Of a DNA stretch of 49,755 nucleotides, positions 30,500 through 38,810 are shown in pieces. The notes under the pieces are model-generated. The model did not search any database. It was not told where the DNA came from and was given only the letters and a program-made list of their open reading frames with translations. The stretch is taken from the NCBI GenBank assembly GCA_028293745.1, contig JAQGOF010000079.1:1-49755 (forward strand). Direction: 5' to 3'. The stretch comes from Gammaproteobacteria bacterium (GTDB lineage Bacteria > Pseudomonadota > Gammaproteobacteria > Steroidobacterales > Steroidobacteraceae). A program made the translations under genes and the position numbers. Positions within the stretch are counted from its first letter, which is position 1. Every line of letters starts with the position of its first letter.

Positions 30500-31901
30500 C
30501 CCGACGGGGCTTGAACCATCGGGCGTCGGCCACCTTCCTGCCTCTGCGCCAGACGGAATCGATATTGTCCACGGCGGAAATGTCCTTGGAAGGGTCGCCG
30601 TCCACGACGAGCAGATCGGCCAGCTTTCCAGGAGCGATGATGCCGCGGTCGTCAAGATGAAGGAGCGCGGCTGCATTCTTCGTGGCGGTCTGGATTGCCT
30701 GTAGAGGCGTCAGCCCCGCATCGGTCAGGAGCTTCAGTTCCCGATGCTCGGCGAAGCCCGCTATGCGCAAGGGAGTCCCGCCCGAATCCGTTCCAAACCC
30801 GATGTTGACGCCTGCGTCGAACAGGGCCTTCACGTTCTTCATGTTCGTTGCAAGCGCCTGCTTTTCGCTGGCCAGGGTCTTGGTGTCGGCGAGAATCCTG
30901 GTCCGCCACGCTGTGCCACTCAGCTGCGCGGCGAGGGATGGTTGCAGGCTGCGGCGAAAGAATGGTTGCTGCAACCACTCTGGGTGCTCGGCATAGATGT
31001 AGAAAGACTCGTCGAGGCCGAGCGTCGGGATGTACCAAGCGCCGCGACTCTTGATCGACTGGGTGAAGTCGGAATCCACGGCCTTGTCGCGGACCCCATG
31101 CGCCAGGATATCGACGCCATTACCGACCAATTGTCTGGCATCGTCCAGGTAGTACACGTGCGCGGCGACCCGCAGACCATTTGCATGTGCTTCGTCGATG
31201 ACGGCCTTGTAAAGTTCGGGATTCATCTTGGTCGCAAATCTGCCGTGCATGTCGTCCACCCAGATCTTGAGCAGGTCCGGATGGCGCTGTGCGGTTTCTC
31301 GCACCTGTGAGCGGGCTTCTTCGGGGGTCGAGGGTCTATAGACCTGGATGTCCAGGGATGACGGGGGCGCGCTATTGGCGGCGCCAAAGCCTTTGTCGGC
31401 ACCGAACAGGTCGGCGGTTCGGGTTGCGCCGCTGTGAGCCTGGGGCTGGACATCGTAGAACGGCTTGAGGTTCAGACCAAGGGAGGTGACGGTGGTCACT
31501 CCGTAGGCGGTGTACTGCTTCAACTGGCGCAGGATGTTGGCGCGGGTGATGTTGTTGCCGGAGGCGGTGGTTCCCTTGACCAGGCCCACATGCGAGTGGT
31601 TGGAAATGAGGCCAGGGAGCACCGTCTTACCGGTGAGCTTGATGATGGTCGTGTTGGGTGGGGGCTTGATGGCAGCGCTGCTGGCGGGCTGGCCGTCGGG
31701 CTCGGCGTTGATTGCCGTGATCCTGGACCCGGTGATGAGAATGTCAGCGTGCTCGCGAGGCGGGCCGCCGTTGCCGTCGATGACACGAACGTCGCGCAGC
31801 ATGATCGGTGGCGAATGGACGGCCTTCGCGCAACGAGGCGCCAAAGTCAATGCAACGAGACCCAGGATCGCGAAGCTGAGGGCCGGTATCCGGATGTTCA
31901 T
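30483..31901 (-). CDS. Exported amidohydrolase family protein
   Basis: A 472-residue metal-dependent hydrolase with a signal peptide (SFAILGLVALTLAP, cleavage near CAKAVHS). The HxH metal site is His102-Ser-His104 in LISNHSHVG. Further ligands should be LLKIWVDDMHG (Lys), VAAHVYYLDDA, DILAHGVRD and GFGTDSGGTP (Asp), all typical of the imidazolonepropionase/prolidase-like branch. IIAPGKLADLLVVDGDPSKDI is the usual C-terminal beta-sandwich signature. It is probably periplasmic. The substrate, for instance a cyclic amide or dipeptide, is not evident. The start ATG at 31901 is 66 bases from the divergent helicase gene. Confidence 0.88.
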   Translation of the reverse strand: MNIRIPALSFAILGLVALTLAPRCAKAVHSPPIMLRDVRVIDGNGGPPREHADILITGSRITAINAEPDGQPASSAAIKPPPNTTIIKLTGKTVLPGLISNHSHVGLVKGTTASGNNITRANILRQLKQYTAYGVTTVTSLGLNLKPFYDVQPQAHSGATRTADLFGADKGFGAANSAPPSSLDIQVYRPSTPEEARSQVRETAQRHPDLLKIWVDDMHGRFATKMNPELYKAVIDEAHANGLRVAAHVYYLDDARQLVGNGVDILAHGVRDKAVDSDFTQSIKSRGAWYIPTLGLDESFYIYAEHPEWLQQPFFRRSLQPSLAAQLSGTAWRTRILADTKTLASEKQALATNMKNVKALFDAGVNIGFGTDSGGTPLRIAGFAEHRELKLLTDAGLTPLQAIQTATKNAAALLHLDDRGIIAPGKLADLLVVDGDPSKDISAVDNIDSVWRRGRKVADARWFKPRRAKKPA

Positions 31902-31967
31902 GGGAAAGCTCGTGAGTGCGCCCGCGATGCTAGCATGCGCGGGTAAATCGAAGGCACGATCCGGCGC

Positions 31968-34900
31968 ATGCTCCCCGTGAATGACTCTTCAGGTGATCCT
32001 GCCCGCAGGCTGCGGCAGGCTTTCGGTGACTCCCTCTACAGCGCGGCCGAGCGGGTGGCTGGTAGCGGCAATGTGCTCGAGGTTCGCGTCCTCCAGGCAG
32101 GCAGCGTAGTGACTGGGATCGTGGGCGCGGACGCTGCAGATGCTCAGCGCCTGGCCAGATTTCGGGTCTACATTCGAAATCTGACTGCCAATATGGAGGG
32201 GGAATGCAGCTGCGGCGAACGCGGAGTCTGCGTTCACGTTGCAGCAGTGTCGATCGTGGCGGCGAGGACGATGAACCCGGATGCTGCAGATGGGCAGCGC
32301 CGGGATAGTCGGCCTGTTCGGGCGGGAGGCGCTGATTCCGGCGTTGCACCGCGGGGCCCTACGACTTTGCCGTTGGACGCTGCCTCGACGCGGCGCCAAC
32401 GAAACGGCTTGCCCTTACAAAGCGCCCCTGCGCAGCAGCTGTGTTATCTGCTCGAGAAGGTGGCTACCGGCGGCGCCGGTGCGTTTAGCGAAATTCGAGT
32501 GTCGGTCTGGGTGGCTCAGAGGGGAGCCGATGTTGGAACGATCATACCGGGCAGTGCGTGCGCGTTCGCGCCTCGATTTTCGCGAGGTGTGCCGTCTGCT
32601 GGCACTGGACTCGAGTTTCCTCGCTATGTCGATGGTGTGGACCGGGAAATTCTGCAGGTCCTGGCAGCAGGCTTTGATGGACCCTGGATGCTGCGCGGTG
32701 AGGTTGGGGCCGGGCTGTTGCTGCGGATTGCGGCCACAGGTCGCTCCTTTTGGCAGTCGCTTCAGGGGCGGCCTTTGCATGGCGGCCCGCCGCGCACGCT
32801 GGCTTTTGCCTGGAAGATGCTGCCCGGCGGAGAGCAGACTCTGAGCTGGGAGGCCGCAGAGTCGCTCGACGTCGTATCGAACGTGGAGCCGCCTGCTTAT
32901 ATCGACTCAGTGTCGAATGAGGCAGGACGGGTTGATTTGAGGTGGCCTGTGGACCTGCTGCGCGAGCACGCGCAACGTGCCGCTGTTGCACCGGAGCAGG
33001 TGGCAGCAGTGAACGCTCGGATCGACGAGGTTGCCGGCAGTTTGCCCTTCCCTCGTTTGCGGAGCGTGTCGGCGCTTGCGCAGGCACTGATGGATTTGAA
33101 GCCACGTCTGGTGCTGTCCGCTGGCGAACAGGCTGTAGTCTACTTTATCTACAACGGCGTTCCTGTTGATAGTCGCAGGCTGCCCGCGGGACGGGAGACG
33201 GTGCGGCTGATGGTCGGGGATTCGCTGTGCGAGATCCCTCGTGACATCGAGCGGGAACGGTCGTTTGAGTCACAACTGGCCGAGGTGCTCGGAACGGTTC
33301 CGGAAGATCGGTCGGCGTGGCTTGCGTTCATCATGGGTGGAGTACCGGCGCTGCAGACTGCAGGCTGGGAGGTAGCGGTTGATGAGCGCTTCCCCTATCG
33401 GGTGGTGACAGCACAGCAGTGGTACGGGGACCTGGGAGCGGATCTGCGTCAGTCGGCGTGGTTCAATCTGCGCCTGGGTGTGATGGTTGACGGCCGGCCG
33501 GTCAATCTGCTGCCGGCGTTGACCCGCTATCTTCAATCTTCGCTGGGGGGGCAGCCTGGAGCCGACGGTGACGCCGATGCAGCGGGATGTCGCATCGGGG
33601 AGTTTTGGCTCGTGCGGCTGGACGACGGACGTTATCTGCCCATCGCACTGGAGCGGATTCGACGCATTGCCAACACGTTGGTGGAGCTGTTTGACCGCGA
33701 CGGCTTGAATACTGAGGAGGCATTGTCTCTGCCCCGAAGTCAGGGTGGCCGGCTCGCGCAGCTCGCCATAGAGTTGAACGGGCCGACGCTGACTTCGGAC
33801 GATGCACGGCTAGCGGCGTTGATCGAGGACCTGAAGAGCTTTTCGGGCATTCGGGCGTTGCCGGCGCCCGCGAATTTTCGGGGCGAGCTGCGGCCCTACC
33901 AGCAGGAAGGGCTCGGGTGGCTGCAGTTTCTGCGCAGATTCAAGCTGGGTGGGATCCTGGCTGACGACATGGGCCTGGGAAAGACCGTGCAGACCATCGC
34001 TCATGTCGCGCTGGAGATCGAAAACGCACGGTTGAGCAAACCTGTTCTGATCGTTGCGCCGGTCAGCGCGCTGGGCAACTGGCAGCATGAGTTCGCCCGC
34101 TTCGCTCCCGGCCTGAGCGTCTGCACCTGGCACGGCGCGCAGCGGAGAAAATCGAGACCTAAGCTCAACGAGTCGCAGGTGATCATTACCGCCTATCCGT
34201 TGCTGCTGATCGACAGCGAGATTCTGCTGGCTCGGGAATTCGGCCTGGTGATCCTCGATGAGGCGCAGATGATCAAGAATCCGGGCGCGAAGGTAGCGCA
34301 GATGGCTCGTGCCTTGCGCGCGGAGTGCCGGTTATGCCTGAGCGGTACGCCGGTCGAGAATCACCTGGGCGAGCTGTGGTCGTTGTTCGATTTCCTGCAA
34401 CCCGGATTGTTGGGCGATGAGCGGCACTTCCAGCGGCATTATCGTACGCCCATAGAGAGAAATGGTGACCGCGGCCGCGCGGAAGCCTTGAGTGCACGGC
34501 TGGCGCCTTTTCTTTTGCGTCGGACGAAGGATTCGGTCGCGAAGGAGCTGCCGCCGAAGGTCGAGATAATCGAGTCGATTACGCTGGATGATCGGCAGCG
34601 GGATTTCTACGACGGTGTCCGGCTGGCCATGCATCAGCGCATACAGGAAGTGGTTCGTCAGCAGGGGCTGGCGCGGAGCCAGATCACCATATTGGACGCC
34701 TTGTTGAAGCTTCGGCAGGTGTGTTGTGATCCGCGGCTCGTGGACGTGGCTGATCGCGAGAGCCGAAGCCCGCCAGGCGATGGCGTGGACACCGGTGAAC
34801 GCGAGCGCGACATCGTCCCCTCGGCGAAGCTTGAGTGGTTGGCGACAGTGCTGCCGGAGCTGGTCGCGGAAGGCCGGCGCATTTTGCTGTTCTCGCAGTT

Positions 34901-35327
34901 CACGTCGATGTTGCGGCTGATCGAGGCGCTGGTGAGCGGCCTCGCCATTCCGTACTGCCTGTTGACAGGCCAAACGACGGATCGCACGGCGGTGGTGGAG
35001 CGGTTCCAGTCGGGGGAGGTCCCGTTGTTCCTGATCAGTCTCAAGGCGGGCGGGACTGCGCTCAATCTGACTGCCGCCGATACCGTCATTCATTATGATC
35101 CGTGGTGGAATCCTGCGGTCGAGGCGCAGGCGACGGACCGTGCGCATCGCATAGGACAGACAAAGTCCGTATTTGTGTACAAACTCATTGCCGAAGATAC
35201 GGTGGAAGAAAGGATGCTGCAGCTGCAGGCTGACAAACGTGTGCTGGCCGGTCGCCTCTATACGGAAAAGAGCGCGTCGCCGACTGCGCTCGGCGTGGAA
35301 GACCTGGAAATGTTGTTTGCTCCGTGA
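31968..35327 (+). CDS. SWIM zinc-finger SNF2-family helicase/ATPase
   Basis: A 1119-residue SF2 DNA translocase. A SWIM zinc finger with the CxC...CxH pattern lies at residues 80-90 (CSCGERGVCVH). The middle 550 residues are a divergent region. The ATPase core begins near residue 640: DDMGLGKTVQT (Walker A, about 666-676), VILDEAQMIKNP (about 761-772; DEAQ box), CLSGTPVENHLGELWS, LLFSQFTSMLRLIEAL and DRAHRIGQTKSV (motif VI). This matches bacterial RapA/HepA-like SNF2 proteins with an N-terminal SWIM domain, some of which serve in DNA repair or phage defence. No nuclease domain is seen. It is coupled to the next gene. Confidence 0.94.
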   Translation: MLPVNDSSGDPARRLRQAFGDSLYSAAERVAGSGNVLEVRVLQAGSVVTGIVGADAADAQRLARFRVYIRNLTANMEGECSCGERGVCVHVAAVSIVAARTMNPDAADGQRRDSRPVRAGGADSGVAPRGPTTLPLDAASTRRQRNGLPLQSAPAQQLCYLLEKVATGGAGAFSEIRVSVWVAQRGADVGTIIPGSACAFAPRFSRGVPSAGTGLEFPRYVDGVDREILQVLAAGFDGPWMLRGEVGAGLLLRIAATGRSFWQSLQGRPLHGGPPRTLAFAWKMLPGGEQTLSWEAAESLDVVSNVEPPAYIDSVSNEAGRVDLRWPVDLLREHAQRAAVAPEQVAAVNARIDEVAGSLPFPRLRSVSALAQALMDLKPRLVLSAGEQAVVYFIYNGVPVDSRRLPAGRETVRLMVGDSLCEIPRDIERERSFESQLAEVLGTVPEDRSAWLAFIMGGVPALQTAGWEVAVDERFPYRVVTAQQWYGDLGADLRQSAWFNLRLGVMVDGRPVNLLPALTRYLQSSLGGQPGADGDADAAGCRIGEFWLVRLDDGRYLPIALERIRRIANTLVELFDRDGLNTEEALSLPRSQGGRLAQLAIELNGPTLTSDDARLAALIEDLKSFSGIRALPAPANFRGELRPYQQEGLGWLQFLRRFKLGGILADDMGLGKTVQTIAHVALEIENARLSKPVLIVAPVSALGNWQHEFARFAPGLSVCTWHGAQRRKSRPKLNESQVIITAYPLLLIDSEILLAREFGLVILDEAQMIKNPGAKVAQMARALRAECRLCLSGTPVENHLGELWSLFDFLQPGLLGDERHFQRHYRTPIERNGDRGRAEALSARLAPFLLRRTKDSVAKELPPKVEIIESITLDDRQRDFYDGVRLAMHQRIQEVVRQQGLARSQITILDALLKLRQVCCDPRLVDVADRESRSPPGDGVDTGERERDIVPSAKLEWLATVLPELVAEGRRILLFSQFTSMLRLIEALVSGLAIPYCLLTGQTTDRTAVVERFQSGEVPLFLISLKAGGTALNLTAADTVIHYDPWWNPAVEAQATDRAHRIGQTKSVFVYKLIAEDTVEERMLQLQADKRVLAGRLYTEKSASPTALGVEDLEMLFAP

Positions 35328-36604
35328 TGGCCATCGAGGCGGAATTGCAAGCGCAGGTGGATGCGCAGCTGATGGAGCAAGGGGTGTTTGCGCCGCTTGA
35401 CCTGCTTTTCAACTCGGGCCGCTTGATCTATAGCGACTATGAAGCCTGGCGCCGCCGCGAAATGGAGTTGCTCGATGACGTGCTGATGGGTGATCGGGGG
35501 AAGATTCTCGCGGAGTTGGAACGGGCTGCGGCTTATGCGCGCAGCATTGGGCTTGTGGAGCAGGCGCAGGAGTTTTTTGCGTGGGGGCGGGAGTCGGTTG
35601 GGGCCGGGGCTGAGGCCCGGACCGGGGTTGGCGTTGGGGCTGTCAACAGGCCGCTGCGGATCAGCGCTGAGCCGCGGTTGCAGCGGCTCATCGGCTGTCG
35701 CTACCTGCCGGCGCAAAGCGCACCGCAGATGGATTTGTTCTTCGACAATCCCGTCGTGACTTTGACCAACGGTATTGCAAGGGCGCTCTGCGCCCGCAAT
35801 GCGGCCGAGGGACAGAGGCAGCTCGACCGGCTGTACGTTCAGGCGCCCAATCATCCGGACCTCGCCGCGTTCGATCGGCTGGTGGGAGGGCTCGATGATC
35901 TGGGCCGGCCTGTTGACAATCCGGCGGAGCGGCTCGCGTTCCTGGACGCAATTGCGCCCACGGCCCGGCATTTGCTGGGCCCGGGGTCGCGGGACTATCT
36001 GTCACCTTTGTGGCGGCACCTGGCGGACGCACTCGCGGGGCGGCCGTTCTCGCCTGAGGAGCCGAATCTTCATCGCAGTTTTGCTTTGAGCCAGGCGCAC
36101 GACTGGAATGGGGTCAGCGAAAGTATCGTCGGTGATGCTGCGTGGTGGTTGCATCCGGCGTTGTGCTTGCGACTTGCAGACAGCGCGTTTCGGCGACGGC
36201 GGCGTGTGGAGGCGCTGGCTGCTTGGTGCTACCTGTGTTGGGTGGCTCCCGATCAAGTTGCAGCGGCGGTGGAGCGACTCAGGCAGGCGGATTTGAGTGT
36301 ATTGTGGCAGGCGTTTCTGGATTGTGAGGAGGATGCTGCACCGAGCGGAGCACCCGGACCCACTCTGATCGCCAGTGATTTTCCCGCGTGGCTGCTGCTA
36401 CGTGAGCCGGGGCTGGCCCGGCAGCTCAGTGTTGATCTGGCTCGCGGCAGCTCGCCGGCAGAGGAGCGCTACCGGTGCGTGCACCGCTGGATACATGCGC
36501 ATCGGGCACACCGCCAGGAGGAGGAGATGGCCCTGCGCAGGAGCTTGCAGCAGAGCCACCCTGTGTTATTTGCGGTGCTGAAGAGGAGCGTGGGGGCTAA
36601 ATAA
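35327..36604 (+). CDS. Unrecognised 425-residue partner of the SNF2 helicase
   Basis: I recognise no family. The ATG overlaps the helicase stop as TGATG, so translation is coupled. The N-terminus (QVDAQLMEQGVFAPLDLLFN, GRLIYSDYEAWRRREME) is helical and charged. Residues about 87-105 are a Gly/Ala/Val low-complexity stretch in very GC-rich DNA. The remainder contains tetratricopeptide-like helices with Leu/Ala/Trp spacing (LHRSFALSQAHDWNGVSESI, ALAAWCYLCWVAPDQVAAAVERL) that suggest a solenoid-type scaffold. A hairpin at its 3' end follows. Conserved linkage with SNF2 genes elsewhere would need a search. Confidence 0.8.
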   Translation: MAIEAELQAQVDAQLMEQGVFAPLDLLFNSGRLIYSDYEAWRRREMELLDDVLMGDRGKILAELERAAAYARSIGLVEQAQEFFAWGRESVGAGAEARTGVGVGAVNRPLRISAEPRLQRLIGCRYLPAQSAPQMDLFFDNPVVTLTNGIARALCARNAAEGQRQLDRLYVQAPNHPDLAAFDRLVGGLDDLGRPVDNPAERLAFLDAIAPTARHLLGPGSRDYLSPLWRHLADALAGRPFSPEEPNLHRSFALSQAHDWNGVSESIVGDAAWWLHPALCLRLADSAFRRRRRVEALAAWCYLCWVAPDQVAAAVERLRQADLSVLWQAFLDCEEDAAPSGAPGPTLIASDFPAWLLLREPGLARQLSVDLARGSSPAEERYRCVHRWIHAHRAHRQEEEMALRRSLQQSHPVLFAVLKRSVGAK

Positions 36605-36614
36605 ACAGCCCCCA
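36591..36614. terminator. Hairpin with the stop codon in its loop
   Basis: TGGGGGCT at 36591-36598 pairs perfectly with AGCCCCCA at 36607-36614. The 8-base loop AAATAAAC contains the TAA of the upstream 425-residue protein gene. There is no T run, so if it terminates it may need Rho or act as a stabilising 3' end. It separates convergent genes. Confidence 0.45.
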
Positions 36615-36630
36615 GGCGCGGCGACAGATG

Positions 36631-37494
36631 TTAGTGCGCGGGTTTGCGGAACTTCAACACGTAGTTGTCGGACTCGCCGATGGCGAGATACTTCTCGCGA
36701 TCCTTATCACCCAGGGCCAGCGTGGGCGGTAGCGTCCAGACGCCTTCCGGGTATTCCTTCGTGTCTTTTGGGTTGGCGTTGATTTCCGAGGCGCCGACGA
36801 ATTCGAACCCTGCCTTGCGGGCGAGATCGATCGTGTAGTCCTGGCGTACGTAACCTGACTTGGCCTTCGGATCCTGGGGCTTGTCATCCCGGCCGCGGTG
36901 ATCTTCGATGCCCAGGATGCCACCGGGCTTGAGCGCGGTGTACATACCCTTCAACGCCTCATCCGCATAACCGCCATCCATCCAATTGTGAAAGTTGCGG
37001 AAGGTGACGATCAGGTCGACGGATCCGGGCGGCGCCACATCGTAGTGACCTTTACCGAGTCCGGTAATGGTGACCGTACCGTAGCGATCCTTTTGCTGTT
37101 CAATGCGCGTCCGCCACGCGGCGGTCGTTGTGTCCTCTTCCTTGCTCTCGCCCCTGACCGTCACAGCGGCATAGTAGTGGCCCGAAGATTTGAGATACGG
37201 GCCCAGGATCTCGGTCCAATAACCGCCACCGGGCCAGACCTCGACGACTGTCATGTTCGGTTTCACGCCGAAGAACGCAAGCTCCTCGCCGGGATGGCGG
37301 AAGCGATCGCGAGCCACGAATTTGGGAGTGCGAGCCGGATCCGCGACTGCCTTCGTAAGACCTTGGTCGGGCGCTTGCATCTGCGCAGTGCCTGCTACGG
37401 CGGCCTGCTTGGTATCTGCTGCGGCAGCAAGGCCGCTCAGGGCGGCACAGAGCGACACGAGAAGAATGGTCTGTGCGGCGGTGTGATGCTTCAT
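36631..37494 (-). CDS. Exported SAM-dependent methyltransferase-fold protein
   Basis: A 287-residue methyltransferase-like protein with a signal peptide (ILLVSLCAALSGLAAAADT). Motif I reads MTVVEVWPGGGYWTEILGPYL, followed by a strand-4 block DLIVTFRNFHNWM. This is the COG4798-like class often annotated as predicted methyltransferase, in which a signal sequence is common although SAM is not known to be abundant in the periplasm. I chose the ATG at 37494 because GGAAGGGG lies ahead of it; an ATG seven codons upstream would place that purine run inside the gene. The substrate is unknown. Confidence 0.85.
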   Translation of the reverse strand: MKHHTAAQTILLVSLCAALSGLAAAADTKQAAVAGTAQMQAPDQGLTKAVADPARTPKFVARDRFRHPGEELAFFGVKPNMTVVEVWPGGGYWTEILGPYLKSSGHYYAAVTVRGESKEEDTTTAAWRTRIEQQKDRYGTVTITGLGKGHYDVAPPGSVDLIVTFRNFHNWMDGGYADEALKGMYTALKPGGILGIEDHRGRDDKPQDPKAKSGYVRQDYTIDLARKAGFEFVGASEINANPKDTKEYPEGVWTLPPTLALGDKDREKYLAIGESDNYVLKFRKPAH

Positions 37495-37559
37495 TGCTTG
37501 TCCCCTTCCGTTCATCGTGCGGAGCTTAGCAGGTACTGAGTGAACCAGGCAGCCGCCGT

Positions 37560-37718
37560 TATAATCGCGTCAAGCAAACTCGAGGAGACTCGATGTGGAA
37601 TCGCAGGAACGGTCCGGTCACCGTGCCAGGTTATTCAAGTCCACTCCATAGCGCACGGAGTTGCGCACCATGTACTCCCGGCGCGTGCGGACTTTGCGGC
37701 CTTCGAGCGTATCGCTGA
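37560..37718 (+). promoter_or_regulatory. Isolated -10 box, ribosome-binding site and short antisense reading frame
   Basis: On the plus strand a consensus TATAAT lies at 37560-37565, then GAGGAG at 37582-37587 and an ATG at 37593 followed by 41 sense codons ending in TGA at 37718. The frame (MWNRRNGPVTVPGY...) is Cys-rich at its end and lies antisense to the 3' end of the second SRPBCC gene. No good -35 box was found. It may be the preserved start of a lost gene, a small antisense transcript, or chance. Confidence 0.25.
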
Positions 37719-38142
37719 GGATGTCGAGGAAAGTGTGCCATCCCATCGCGTTTTGCTTCTCGAAACGCTCCAGCACCGGCAGATGGGTGAGCACCAACAG
37801 TACCTCCTCCCCTCGCGGCTCGAGTGTGAGCATGACGTAGGATTCAGGGTATGCGGAGACGGCGTCGGGTGGATCGCCCGGGGCGAACACATTCCAGGTG
37901 TGGCTTAGGCGGTGTGGGGGTTGCCACTGGGTTACTACGCCGCGGATGTGGCCATCCATCAGCCGCACCGCTCCGCCCTGCCGCGGCTCGATACTGCTGT
38001 TATCACCGAACCAGGCGTGCAGGAGCCTGGTGTTTGTCAGATGTTCCCAAACGCGCTCGATTGGCCCCGGCAAGACGCGCTCGAGGCGTACACCCGGCAC
38101 CTTGAGGAATGCCGCACTCCGCTCTTTGTCCGGTTTGCTCAC
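37618..38142 (-). CDS. SRPBCC (AHSA1/START-like) domain protein, second copy
   Basis: A 174-residue protein of the SRPBCC ligand-binding superfamily (Aha1-like branch). The typical pattern is ERVLPGPIERVWEHLTNTRLLHAWFG, then a Gly-rich strand GGAVRLMDGHIRGVV and VLTHLPVLERFEKQNAMGWHTFLDILSD near the end. Such small hydrophobic-pocket proteins often sit beside ArsR-type regulators. The GTG start at 38142 overlaps the previous stop as GTGA. The product is cytoplasmic; the ligand is unknown. Confidence 0.9.
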   Translation of the reverse strand: MSKPDKERSAAFLKVPGVRLERVLPGPIERVWEHLTNTRLLHAWFGDNSSIEPRQGGAVRLMDGHIRGVVTQWQPPHRLSHTWNVFAPGDPPDAVSAYPESYVMLTLEPRGEEVLLVLTHLPVLERFEKQNAMGWHTFLDILSDTLEGRKVRTRREYMVRNSVRYGVDLNNLAR

Positions 38143-38480
38143 GTACCGGGCGCGGTAATCAGTGTCGAGGGCTTTTTCGTCGGCGTACTCGACGAACTTC
38201 CCGTCGGCTGCGGTTGGAATCGCGTCGTGTATTCGAGCATGCGGCCCGGGTCGAGTGCGGTTATTTGGCCGGTCATCACCACGGACATGCGGCGGAAGCG
38301 GATGATGAAGGGGCCGCCTATGCGCAGATCCAACTCGACGTCGCCGAGCCAGTTGGCCAGGATTTTCGGGTCAGTCAGTGCGGCCCAGACTCTGGCGGGC
38401 GGTCGGTCGGTGAGTCGATCGAACGCCACGATGAAGCCGCCGTCTTCTGTTTTACGCACCGAACCATCGAGCTGGGTCAT
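38139..38480 (-). CDS. SRPBCC domain protein, first copy, shortened C-terminus
   Basis: A 113-residue protein whose first 90 residues match an Aha1-like SRPBCC domain (FDRLTDRPPARVWAALTDPKILANWLGDVELDLRIGG split over two strands, then GQITALDPGRMLEYT). After that the expected second half is replaced by a low-complexity tail (PQPTGSSSSTPTKKPST). Usual domain length is 130-150 residues, so the C-terminal helix that closes the pocket is missing. It may be a frameshifted or truncated copy. The ATG overlaps the ArsR stop as ATGA. Confidence 0.75.
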   Translation of the reverse strand: MTQLDGSVRKTEDGGFIVAFDRLTDRPPARVWAALTDPKILANWLGDVELDLRIGGPFIIRFRRMSVVMTGQITALDPGRMLEYTTRFQPQPTGSSSSTPTKKPSTLITAPGT

Positions 38481-38773
38481 TTGCGAAGCTCCTCTTCCAA
38501 GGCATCGAGCTTCTCGGACCAGAAGCTGCGGATGCGGGCAACCCAATTGGCCAGCTCGCCTACCCCTTCAGGGTCGAGCTCGTAGAACCGCTTCTGTGCT
38601 TGCGCTCGTACGCGCACGAGCTTCGCATCACGAAGCGTCCGCAGATGCTGGGAGATCGCGGGTGCACTGACATCGAAGCGACGAGCGATATCACCGGAAG
38701 ACATGGAGCCTCTGGCGAGCATCTCCACTATCCGCTGACGGGTAGGGTCGGCGAGCACGTTCAAGGGTTTCAT
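38477..38773 (-). CDS. ArsR-family winged-helix transcriptional regulator
   Basis: A 98-residue repressor of the ArsR/SmtB fold. NVLADPTRQRIVEMLARGSM opens the domain; SSGDIARRFDVSAPAISQHLRTLRDAKLV is the HTH and recognition helix, then the beta wing. No Cys metal site (ELCVCDL-type) is present, so it is not a classical metal sensor; it belongs to the branch that accompanies SRPBCC proteins and may sense a small organic molecule. It leads a three-gene operon joined by 4-base overlaps. A 16-bp palindrome lies at its promoter. Confidence 0.93.
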   Translation of the reverse strand: MKPLNVLADPTRQRIVEMLARGSMSSGDIARRFDVSAPAISQHLRTLRDAKLVRVRAQAQKRFYELDPEGVGELANWVARIRSFWSEKLDALEEELRK

Positions 38774-38781
38774 GGCGGCCC

Positions 38782-38810
38782 ATTATGTAGTGATTACTTA
38801 ATTAAGTAAA
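38782..38810 (-). promoter_or_regulatory. ArsR operon promoter overlapped by a perfect 16-bp palindromic operator
   Basis: TTACTTAATTAAGTAA at 38794-38809 is a perfect 16-bp palindrome in otherwise GC-rich DNA. On the minus strand a -35 TTTACT (38805-38810) and -10 CATAAT (38782-38787) are 17 bases apart, and the palindrome covers the -35 box and most of the spacer. Binding would block RNA polymerase, giving autorepression. The predicted transcript start is within a few bases of the ATG at 38773 and there is no clear ribosome-binding site, so the message may be leaderless. Confidence 0.7.

Noticed and set aside
32200..32270. Whether the SWIM Cys cluster marks a metal-regulated operon
   Set aside because: The CxC...CxH pattern is a fixed part of SWIM/SNF2 proteins and needs no separate regulatory explanation.
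34332..35147. Frame antisense to the SNF2 helicase motor
   Set aside because: It covers conserved helicase motifs on the other strand and has no recognisable features.
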